Part shown: piece by piece, positions 1 through 7,000 of the stretch
How the letters are laid out: each line of letters starts with the position of its first letter
How positions within the stretch are numbered: position 1 is the first letter of the stretch
NCBI GenBank assembly: GCA_005777415.1
Contig: SXMI01000017.1
Location: forward strand, 1 to 8,640
Direction of reading: 5' to 3'
From: Actinomycetota bacterium
GTDB taxonomy: Bacteria > Actinomycetota > Acidimicrobiia > Acidimicrobiales > Microtrichaceae
DNA: 8,640 bases
Notes under the pieces: model-generated
What the model was told of the DNA's origin: nothing
Seen by the model: only the letters and a program-made list of their open reading frames with translations
Database searches by the model: none
Made by a program: the position numbers and the translations under genes

Positions 1-1987
1 CCTGGGCCAGCATGTCGCGCTGGGCCTCGGTCTCGACCCCCTCGGCGATCGCGATGATGCCCAGGTGGTGGGCCATGGACACGATCGTCCGCGTGATCGT
101 GCCGCTCCGGCCGTCGCGCAGGTCGCTGACGAACTGCCGGTCGATCTTGAGGGCGTGCAGCGGGAGCGAGTGCAGGTAGGACAACGACGAGTAGCCCGTC
201 CCGAAGTCGTCGAGCGCGATCAGGAAGCCGAGCTCGTCGAGTTCGGCGAGTCGTCGGGCGGCGCTGTGCAGGTCCTGGACCAACAGACTCTCGGTGATCT
301 CCAGTTCGAGGCGCTGGGGCGGGACGCCGGCCTCGGACAGGACGCGTGAGAGTCGCTCGACGTACTGCGGATGCTCGAACTCGGTGGCCGACACGTTGAC
401 GGCCACCCGGACGTCGGCCGGGAGGGTGCCGGCGTCGATCCAGCGCCGGAGGTCCTGGGCGACGGTGGTGAGCACCAGATCGCCGACCGCCACGATCGAC
501 CCGCTCGACTCGGCGGCCGGGATGAACACCGACGGCGGCACCGGCCCGCGGAGCGGGTGGTGCCAGCGGAGCAGGGCCTCGGCCGCAGCGATCTCGCCGG
601 TCCGCAGGTCGAACAGCGGCTGGTAGTGGACGTCGAGGTCCCGCTGGGCGATGGCGGTGCGGAGGTCGTGCTCGACGGCGTGACCCTGGTGTCCGGGACC
701 GCCCGGACCCCGATGGAACTCGACGGCGTGATGGGCGTCCGTGCGGCTCGCCGTGAGCGCCCGGCCGGCGGCGGCGAGCAGTTCGTCGGCGGTCGATGCA
801 TCGCCGGGCGACCGGGCGACCCCCACCGAGGCGGTCAGCCGCACCTCCAGGCCGTCGACGTGGAACGGTTCGCTCAACCGCCGTTGGATCTCCTCGGCGA
901 GGCGCCGGAGCCGAGCGTCGAAGGCCAGGCTGGCGCCGTCGGCCTGGTGCACGACGAGGAACTCGTCGACACCGATCCGACCGATCTCGACGCGACGTTC
1001 ACCCAGGTCGCGGAGGCGGCCGGCGACCTGCACCAGGATGGCGTCTCCGGTGGCCGTGCCGAACGACTCGTTGATGGAGCGGAACGCGTCCACGTCGACG
1101 TGCAGCACGCCGACCCGGACCGCGCTGGCCGCACCCCGGACGTCCTGGGTCAGCGAACCGACGATCTGGACGATGCGGGACCGCGACGCCAGGCCGGTGA
1201 GCGGGTCGGCCCCGAGGAGCCGGTCCACCTCCGCGGCGGCCGCCCGGCCCGGTGTCTCGTCGCTCAGGACGAGGACCGCACCGGCGGTGGCCCCCGGCTC
1301 GTCGCTCGGCAGCGGGTGGGCGGCCATCCGGAACCAGGGTCGCTCGCCGCGAACGTGGCGCGGGGTCAGGAGTGGGCCGTCGCAGCTGCGAGCGGTGCGG
1401 AGGGCGCCCACCGGCGCCGAGGTGCGCGGGTCCGGTGACCCGCCGTCCTCGAGCACCAGGTCCCACGGCGGATCGTGCACCGTTCGGTCCAGGAGTTGAC
1501 GTTCCTGACGTCCGACGAGCCGGCAGAACGCGGCGTTCACCGAGGTGATGCGACCGCTCGCGTCGACGAGCGCCACCCCCTCGTCGAGGGTGTCGGCGAC
1601 GACTGCCCAGTCGGTCGGGTCGGCGCCCGGCTCGGGCGTCGGATCGGCCCGGACCCGGCTGCCGACGACCAGGACGACGGTCCGGCCGTCCAGCAGGTGA
1701 CGGCTCAACGACAGCTGGACGGGCACGGACTGCTCGCCGCTCCGCACGTGCGAGGCCAACGGGTGCTGTTCCGCATCGAGTCGCTCGCAGAGTCGCGCCC
1801 AACGCTCGGCGTCCAGACGGGGCTCGAGCAGGTCGCACACGCTCGTGCCCTCGGTGGCCTGCGGGCACAGGGCCCAGGCGGCGGCGTTGGCGGCGACGAC
1901 CGCGCCGGTCCCGGTCTCGGCCAGCCAGGCCGGGTCCTGGAGGTGGCCGAGGAGCGCCCCGACGAGGCTCGACGCCGATGCGCTCAC
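1..1987 (-). CDS. PAS-GGDEF-EAL cyclic-di-GMP phosphodiesterase, C-terminus cut by window edge
   Basis: The frame is open from a GTG at 1987 to the left edge (662 codons, no stop). Residues about 1-115 look PAS-like, and a clearer PAS domain starts near Trp127. The GGDEF domain opens with DPLTGLASR at 261 and has the metal-site DVD, but its signature is GVDEF (339-343) and no RxxD inhibitory site precedes it. The EAL domain carries EALLRW at 470, VNVSA, ELEITES, DDFGTGYSSL at 593, LKID and EGVET at 649, so the metal and general-base residues seen so far are present. By family knowledge, EAL hydrolyses c-di-GMP to pGpG. I infer a cytoplasmic phosphodiesterase with PAS sensing and a GGDEF domain that at most binds GTP. 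No membrane segment is visible. The GTG is the only standard start before an in-frame stop at 2051-2053. A weak GGGAG (1998-2002) lies 10 nt upstream. The last EAL residues are outside the window. Confidence 0.95.
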   Translation of the reverse strand, partial: MSASASSLVGALLGHLQDPAWLAETGTGAVVAANAAAWALCPQATEGTSVCDLLEPRLDAERWARLCERLDAEQHPLASHVRSGEQSVPVQLSLSRHLLDGRTVVLVVGSRVRADPTPEPGADPTDWAVVADTLDEGVALVDASGRITSVNAAFCRLVGRQERQLLDRTVHDPPWDLVLEDGGSPDPRTSAPVGALRTARSCDGPLLTPRHVRGERPWFRMAAHPLPSDEPGATAGAVLVLSDETPGRAAAAEVDRLLGADPLTGLASRSRIVQIVGSLTQDVRGAASAVRVGVLHVDVDAFRSINESFGTATGDAILVQVAGRLRDLGERRVEIGRIGVDEFLVVHQADGASLAFDARLRRLAEEIQRRLSEPFHVDGLEVRLTASVGVARSPGDASTADELLAAAGRALTASRTDAHHAVEFHRGPGGPGHQGHAVEHDLRTAIAQRDLDVHYQPLFDLRTGEIAAAEALLRWHHPLRGPVPPSVFIPAAESSGSIVAVGDLVLTTVAQDLRRWIDAGTLPADVRVAVNVSATEFEHPQYVERLSRVLSEAGVPPQRLELEITESLLVQDLHSAARRLAELDELGFLIALDDFGTGYSSLSYLHSLPLHALKIDRQFVSDLRDGRSGTITRTIVSMAHHLGIIAIAEGVETEAQRDMLAQ

Positions 1988-2046
1988 CTGCGTGCTGCTC
2001 CCACTCGGACTCTGCTCCTCGGGTGCCGACCGCCCCCGGACGCCAC
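1984..2046 (-). CDS. Possible 20-codon Arg/Gly-rich leader ORF overlapping the EAL gene
   Basis: A GTG at 2044-2046 lies exactly six bases after the -10-like TAGCCT, the same geometry as the peptidase and dnaE2 starts, so it could be the first codon of a leaderless mRNA. The frame runs 20 codons and ends in TGA at 1984-1986. That TGA overlaps the GTG of the PAS-GGDEF-EAL gene in a four-base GTGA, a common arrangement for translational coupling. The peptide is rich in Arg and Gly with no recognised motif. Codon use is unlike the neighbouring genes (AGG, AGA, CGA, GGA, GCA), which argues against a conserved protein and is compatible with a regulatory leader or with non-coding 5' UTR. It is an inference from position only. 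Confidence 0.3.
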   Translation of the reverse strand: MASGGGRHPRSRVRVGAARR

Positions 2047-2052
2047 GCCGTC

Positions 2053-2058
2053 AGGCTA
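2053..2058 (-). promoter_or_regulatory. -10 element for the PAS-GGDEF-EAL gene (TAGCCT)
   Basis: On the minus strand TAGCCT matches the actinobacterial TANNNT -10 pattern and is followed by GACGGC and then GTG. The surrounding 17 bases, CGTAGCCTGACGSCGTG, recur almost unchanged at the pepF start. A transcription start near 2046 is expected, which gives either a leaderless short ORF or a roughly 59-base leader before the 1987 start. No convincing -35 hexamer is seen; the expected place falls at the edge of the hairpin at 2073-2098. Confidence 0.5.
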
Positions 2059-2072
2059 CGGCCGGCTCCCGA

Positions 2073-2098
2073 CCGCCCGGTGGATGGCCCCCGGGCGG
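2073..2098 (-). terminator. GC hairpin after the M3 peptidase, possible terminator
   Basis: CCGCCCGG (2073-2080) and CCGGGCGG (2091-2098) form a perfect 8-bp inverted repeat around a 10-base loop, starting 15 bases past the peptidase stop codon. No U-run follows, so it would be a U-less hairpin of the kind reported in actinobacteria. It lies just upstream of the EAL-gene -10, so it could separate the two transcription units or overlap a regulator site. In DNA this GC-rich, a chance stem is also possible. Confidence 0.4.
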
Positions 2099-2113
2099 CC
2101 GGGACGTCGCCGG

Positions 2114-3934
2114 TCAGGTCGTCGGGATCCGCCCGGCCTCCCGAGCGGCGTCCGTGGCGGTGGCGAGCTGGTCGTCGATGAGCTGGAGGCCGGCCGCCCA
2201 GAACGCCGGGTCGCCCAGGTTGCAGTCGACGATCCGGCCCAGCTCCTCGGGCTCGGCCGACCCGCCGGAACGCAGCAGCTCCAGGTAGGCGGGGACGAAC
2301 GAGTCGCCCCGTTCGGTGTAGCGGGCGTAGACGGACAGGGCGAGCAACTGGCCGTAGGCGTAGGCGTAGACGTACCCGGGCGTGCCGATGAAGTGCGGGA
2401 TGTAGCTCCACCAGGTCAGGTAGCCGTCGGTCAGCTCCACGGCGTCGCCGAGCATCTCGCGCTGGGTCGCACCCCACAGTTCGCCGAACCGGTCGGTCGA
2501 CAGCTCGCCCTCGTCCCGTCGGGCCGTGTGCACCGCGTCCTCGAACCGGTTCATGGCCACCTGGCGGAACACCGTGGCGATGGAGTCCTCCAACGAGGCG
2601 GCCATCAGCGCGAACCGGGCGTCGGGGTCGTCGATGCGCTCGAGGAGCGCGGCGTTGGTCATGGTCTCGCCGAACACCGACGCCGTCTCGGCGAGCGTGA
2701 GCGGTGTGGACTGGTGGAAGACCCCCTGTTCCCGCGACAGGTAGGCGTGCACCCCGTGACCGAGCTCGTGGGCGAGCGTGAGGACGTCCCGGTTGCGTGA
2801 GGTCCAGTTCAACATGACGTAGGGATGGTGCGACGGGACGGTGTAGGCGCAGAACGCACCGGGCTGCTTGCCCGGCCGCACGGGGGCGTCGATCCATCGC
2901 TCGTCGACGAACCGCCGGGCGATGCCGGCGAGCTCGGGGGAGAAGCGGTCGTAGGCGTCGAGGACCAGGTCGGTCGCCTCGGCCCAGCCGATGGTCGACT
3001 CGTCCTCGGCCACCGACGCCATGCGGTCGTAGTCGGCGAGCCGGTCGAGCCCCAGGACCCGGGCCTTGAGCGCGTACCACCGCTGCGGGATGTCGTAACG
3101 CTCGACGACGGCGTCGACGAGCGCCCGGACCGAGTCGTCACTCGCCTCGTTGGCGAGGTTCCGGGCCGACACCCAGGACGGGTAGCCCCGGAGCCGGTCG
3201 TCGGTCGCCTTGTCGAGCAGCAGGGTGTTGAACACGTAGCCCCGGGTGCGCAGGCCCGGGTCGAGCCCCTGGGTCACGGCGGCGGCGGCCGTCGCCCGGA
3301 CCTCACGGTCGGGGTGCTGCAGCAGCGACAGCCCCTGCTCCAGGCCGACCGTTCCGCCGAGCGACCCGGGCAGCTCGACCTGCACCGCCGAGGTCAGGTC
3401 GTTGAACAACCGCACCCACGCGCTCGTGCCGCTGGGTTCGAACTCCGCCAGGACCCGCTCCTGGGGTTCGCTCAGGAGGTGGTCGCGGTAGCGGCGGGCC
3501 GAACGCAGGTGGTGGGCGCAGAAGTCTAGACGGGGATCGGCGAGCAGCTCCTCGGCCCGCTCGTCGGGGAGCGCCGCCCACTCCAGGTCGAAGAACACGA
3601 GCTGGGCCGCCATCGCCGCCGAGCGCTCCTCGACGACCATGAGCGCGGCGCCGCGCTCGGGGTCCTGCACGTCCTCGGTGAGCCGCAACATGACGTAGTT
3701 CCCGACCCGGCCCTGCAGCTCGGCGAGCTCGGCGAAGCGGGCCATGGCCTCGGCGAGCGCCTCGCTCGACAGCTCGGCGACGGTGCCCTGCAGGTTGGCC
3801 AGCGAGGCGGCCAGCCCGTCGGCCCGGTCGAGGAGCTCCTCCACGGTGGCGCCGTCGAGCAGCGGTTCGAGGTCCCAGGCCACGTCGGCGGCGGTGGTGT
3901 CCGGATCGGGGGCGGTGGTGTCGGTCGTGGTCAC
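2114..3934 (-). CDS. pepF: M3 family oligoendopeptidase (PepF type)
   Basis: This 606-residue protein has the usual length of oligoendopeptidase F. The zinc motif HELGH is at 389-393 within LAHELGHGVHAYL. The downstream glutamate of LTLAETAS, near 416, is the expected third zinc ligand, and HFIGTPGYVYAYAYG (from 514) supplies the tyrosine-rich substrate-binding segment of M3 enzymes. The N-terminal half is helical and lacks a signal peptide or membrane helix, so it is cytoplasmic. Family members cleave short peptides in protein turnover or peptide use; the substrate here is unknown. The first residues are a Thr/Asp-rich low-complexity stretch. The GTG at 3932-3934 is the furthest upstream start, because TAG lies in frame four codons before it. 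TAGCCT six bases upstream suggests leaderless translation, and no Shine-Dalgarno is seen. It is divergent from dnaE2, with a 70-bp shared intergenic region. Confidence 0.95.
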   Translation of the reverse strand: MTTTDTTAPDPDTTAADVAWDLEPLLDGATVEELLDRADGLAASLANLQGTVAELSSEALAEAMARFAELAELQGRVGNYVMLRLTEDVQDPERGAALMVVEERSAAMAAQLVFFDLEWAALPDERAEELLADPRLDFCAHHLRSARRYRDHLLSEPQERVLAEFEPSGTSAWVRLFNDLTSAVQVELPGSLGGTVGLEQGLSLLQHPDREVRATAAAAVTQGLDPGLRTRGYVFNTLLLDKATDDRLRGYPSWVSARNLANEASDDSVRALVDAVVERYDIPQRWYALKARVLGLDRLADYDRMASVAEDESTIGWAEATDLVLDAYDRFSPELAGIARRFVDERWIDAPVRPGKQPGAFCAYTVPSHHPYVMLNWTSRNRDVLTLAHELGHGVHAYLSREQGVFHQSTPLTLAETASVFGETMTNAALLERIDDPDARFALMAASLEDSIATVFRQVAMNRFEDAVHTARRDEGELSTDRFGELWGATQREMLGDAVELTDGYLTWWSYIPHFIGTPGYVYAYAYGQLLALSVYARYTERGDSFVPAYLELLRSGGSAEPEELGRIVDCNLGDPAFWAAGLQLIDDQLATATDAAREAGRIPTT

Positions 3935-3940
3935 GGCGTC

Positions 3941-3946
3941 AGGCTA
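3941..3946 (-). promoter_or_regulatory. -10 element of the M3 peptidase gene (TAGCCT), leaderless
   Basis: Minus-strand TAGCCT fits TANNNT and is followed by GACGCC and the GTG start, placing the expected transcription start at or next to the first base of the start codon. No Shine-Dalgarno-like sequence could fit between them. No good -35 hexamer is visible; its place is taken by the palindrome CACCCGGGTG. Confidence 0.55.
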
Positions 3947-3960
3947 CGGGCACCGACCGA

Positions 3961-3970
3961 CACCCGGGTG
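3961..3970. promoter_or_regulatory. Perfect 10-bp palindrome at the pepF -35 position
   Basis: CACCCGGGTG is self-complementary and sits where the -35 region of pepF is expected (17-18 bp upstream of TAGCCT), seven bases from the LexA box. It might be an operator, but CCGGG-cored palindromes arise easily at this GC content and no cognate regulator is known to me. Confidence 0.25.
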
Positions 3971-3976
3971 GCATGA

Positions 3977-3992
3977 TCGAACAGGTGTTCGA
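3977..3992. promoter_or_regulatory. LexA/SOS box in front of dnaE2
   Basis: TCGAAC-AGGT-GTTCGA is a perfect inverted repeat that matches the mycobacterial LexA consensus TCGAAC-N4-GTTCGA and the Bacillus consensus CGAACRNRYGTTCG at every position. It directly abuts the dnaE2 -10 hexamer (3993-3998), so bound LexA would block RNA polymerase. dnaE2 is a known SOS gene in actinobacteria, so site and target agree. The box centre is about 50 bp upstream of the divergent pepF start, where an effect on pepF is possible but not expected to be strong. Confidence 0.92.
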
Positions 3993-3998
3993 TAGCGT
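3993..3998 (+). promoter_or_regulatory. -10 element of dnaE2 (TAGCGT), leaderless
   Basis: TAGCGT fits TANNNT and is followed by GGCGCC and the GTG at 4005, the same six-base spacing as at pepF. Transcription should therefore begin at or beside the start codon. A weak -35 candidate, GTGGCA, lies at 3968-3973 with a long 19-bp spacer, consistent with a modest promoter that is mainly controlled by LexA. Confidence 0.6.
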
Positions 3999-4004
3999 GG
4001 CGCC

Positions 4005-7000
4005 GTGGGTTTCACCAATCCGAGGATGCCGTGGACGGAACTCGAGCGCCGCCTCTCGGACCGTTCCCCCGGTGATCGGTCGGACGGCGACCGTTCCCTC
4101 GGTGATCGGTCGGGCGGCGATCGGTCGGGCCGGGACGACGAACGTCCGGGCGACGGCAGCGACGCACCGGCCTGGTCCCGACGCCGCGGCGAGTACCGGC
4201 CGCCACCCGACCTGGGAGCCGCCGGTGTCGACGGCCCGACCGGTGGGGGGTCGGGGTACGCCGAACTGCACTGCCACTCGGCGTTCTCGTTCCTGGACGG
4301 GGCGTCCCTGCCCGAGACGCTGGTGGAGGAGGCCACCCGGTTGGGGCTGGACGCGCTGGCGTTGACCGACCACGACGGCTGCTACGGCGTGGTGCGCTTC
4401 GCCCAGGCCGCCCGGGCGGTCGGTCTGCCGACGGTGTTCGGCGTCGAGCTCACCCTGAACGCCACGGGAACCAGGTCCGGCCCACCGGATCCGAGCGGCG
4501 AGCACCTGCTGGTCCTGGCGCGTGACCCCCGGGGGTACGGCCAGCTCGCGGCGCTGGTGTCGCAGGCACAGCTGGCGGGGGAGAAGGGCCGGCCCCGGCT
4601 GTCGTTCGCCGAGGTGGCCGAGGCGGCATCGGGTCGGGCCAGGGGCCACTGGGCGGTGCTGACCGGTGGACGCAAGGGGGCGGTCCCGGCCGCGCTGGTG
4701 GACCGGGGTCCGGCTGCGGCCGAGGGTGAGCTGCGCAGCCTGGTGGCCGCCTTCGGTGCGGACCACACCTTCGTGGAGCTCTGGGACCACGGCGACCCGT
4801 TGGACTCGGCCCGCAACGACGCCCTGGCCGGACTGGCCGTCCGGCTCGGCCTGCAGCCGGTCGCCACGAACTCGGTGCACTACGCCACACCGGCCGAACG
4901 TCGGCTGGCCTCGGCGCTCGCCGCCGTGCGGGCCCGCCGCAGTCTGGACGAGATCGACGGCTGGCTCCCCGCCGGGTGGCAGGCGCACCTGCGCTCGGCC
5001 GACGAGCAGCGTCGGCGGTTCGTCCGCTATCCGGGGGTGGTGGACGCCGCCGGTGCCCTCGGTCGGGCCTGCGCGTTCGACCTGTCGCTCGTCGCCCCGG
5101 AGCTGCCGCCGTACCCCTGCCCCGACGGCCCCGACGGGACGCCGCTCACCGAGGCGGCGTTCCTCCGCCGGCTGGTGGAGCAGGGTGGTGAGCGCCGGTA
5201 CGGGCCCCGCCACGCCGAGCAGGTCCGTGGGGCCTGGGACCAGCTCGACCACGAGCTCGACCTGATCGAACGTCTGGGGTTCTGCGGGTACTTCCTGGTG
5301 GTCTGGGACATCGTCGAGTTCTGCCGTCGTTCCGGGATCCTCTGCCAGGGGCGGGGGTCGGCGGCCAACTCGGCGGTGTGCTTCGCGCTCGGGGTCACCG
5401 CCGCCGACGCCGTGCGGCTGGGCCTGCTCTTCGAGCGGTTCCTGTCCCCGGAACGCGACGGCCCGCCCGACATCGACCTCGACATCGAGTCGGACCGGCG
5501 GGAGGAGGTCATCCAGTACGTCTACGAACGGTACGGCCGTTCGCACGCGGCCCAGGTGGCGAACGTGATCACCTACCGGGCGCGCTCCGCCGTCCGGGAT
5601 GCGGCCCGGGCCCTGGGGTACGCCCCCGGCCAGCAGGACGCCTGGTCCCGTCAGGTCGACCGGTGGAGCGGGGTGCCGGCCGTGTCGGCCTCGCTCGGCC
5701 CGGGCGGACGGGGTGGCCGGGACGGCCCGGGCGGAGTCGACATCCCGGCCTCGGTCCTGGAGCTGGCCGCGCAGTTCGAGGACCTGCCCCGGCACCTGGG
5801 CATCCACTCCGGGGGCATGGTCATCTGCGACCGGCCGGTGGTCGAGGTCTGCCCGGTGGAGTGGGCGAGCATGGCCGGGCGCTCGGTGCTGCAGTGGGAC
5901 ACGGACGACTGCGCCGGTGCCGGGCTGGTCAAGTTCGACCTGCTGGGTCTGGGGATGCTCTCGGCCCTGCACCGGTGCGTCGACCTGGTCCGTGACCACC
6001 ACGGCCGGGACGTCGACCTGGCGACGATCCCCCAGGAGGACGCGGTCTACGACATGTTGTGCCGCGCCGACTCCGTCGGGGTCTTCCAGGTCGAGTCCCG
6101 GGCGCAGATGGCCACGCTCCCGCGTCTGCGTCCCCGCTGCTTCTACGACCTGGTGGTCGAGGTGGCGCTCATCCGGCCCGGCCCGATCCAGGGCGGGTCG
6201 GTCCACCCCTACATCCGCCGTCGACGGGGCGAGGAGCCCGTCACCTACCTGCACCCGGCGCTGGAACCGGCGCTGGCCAAGACGCTCGGGGTGCCGTTGT
6301 TCCAGGAGCAGCTCATGCAGATGGCGATCGACGTGGCCGGCTTCACCCCGGCCGAGGCCGACCAGCTCCGTCAGGCCATGGGGTCGAAGCGGTCACCGCA
6401 GCGCATGGCCGAGCTTCGCTCCCGGTTCGACGCCGGTCTGGCGGAGCGGGGGATCGTGGGTGACGTCGCGCAGGCCATCTGGGACAAGCTGGCGGCGTTC
6501 GCCAACTACGGGTTCCCGGAGTCGCACTCGGTGAGCTTCGCCTACCTGGTCTACGCATCGGCGTGGTTCAAGCTCCACCACCCGGCGGCGTTCTGTGTGG
6601 CGCTGGTGAACTCCCAGCCCATGGGCTTCTACTCGCCCCAGTCCCTGGTCCAGGACGCCCGTCGGCACGGGGTGGAGGTGCGTGGTCCGGACGTCCAGTG
6701 CTCCGCCGACGTGGCGACGCTCGAGCCCGGTTCCGGTGGGGTCGACGCCCCGGCGGTGCGGCTGGGGTTGGCATCGGTCCGCGGGGTCGGGGCGGAACTG
6801 GCCGAACGCATTGCCGACGGCGCCCCCTACCGGGACCTGGAGGACCTGGCCCGGCGGACCGCCGCGGACCGGGCCCAGCTCGAGTCGCTCGCCACCGCTG
6901 GTGCCTTCGCCTCCATGCGCGACCGGGACGGCCGACCGCTGGACCGGCGACGGGCACTGTGGGCGGCCGGTGCGGCGGCGCAGGCCCGACCCGACCGGCT

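Noticed and set aside
371..1438. 355-codon plus-strand frame over the GGDEF-EAL region
   Set aside because: The opposite strand encodes unmistakable GGDEF and EAL motifs; this frame reads as biased Arg/Gly/Pro sequence.
999..3080. 693-codon open frame on the minus strand across the EAL gene and pepF
   Set aside because: It is Arg/Pro/Gly-rich with no domain, and spans two genes whose true frame shows clear catalytic motifs; a GC-content shadow.
3885..3931. Short GGCGGTGGTGTC direct repeat near the pepF start
   Set aside because: It only encodes the Thr/Asp-rich N-terminus of the peptidase and is too short and imperfect to be called a repeat element.
4059..4133. CRISPR-like or mobile repeat
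   Set aside because: The units are directly adjacent with no spacers and stay in the dnaE2 reading frame, so this is a coding tandem repeat.
3939..6254. 771-codon open frame antisense to dnaE2
   Set aside because: No recognisable motif, low-complexity composition, and it lies opposite a strongly conserved polymerase and its SOS promoter.
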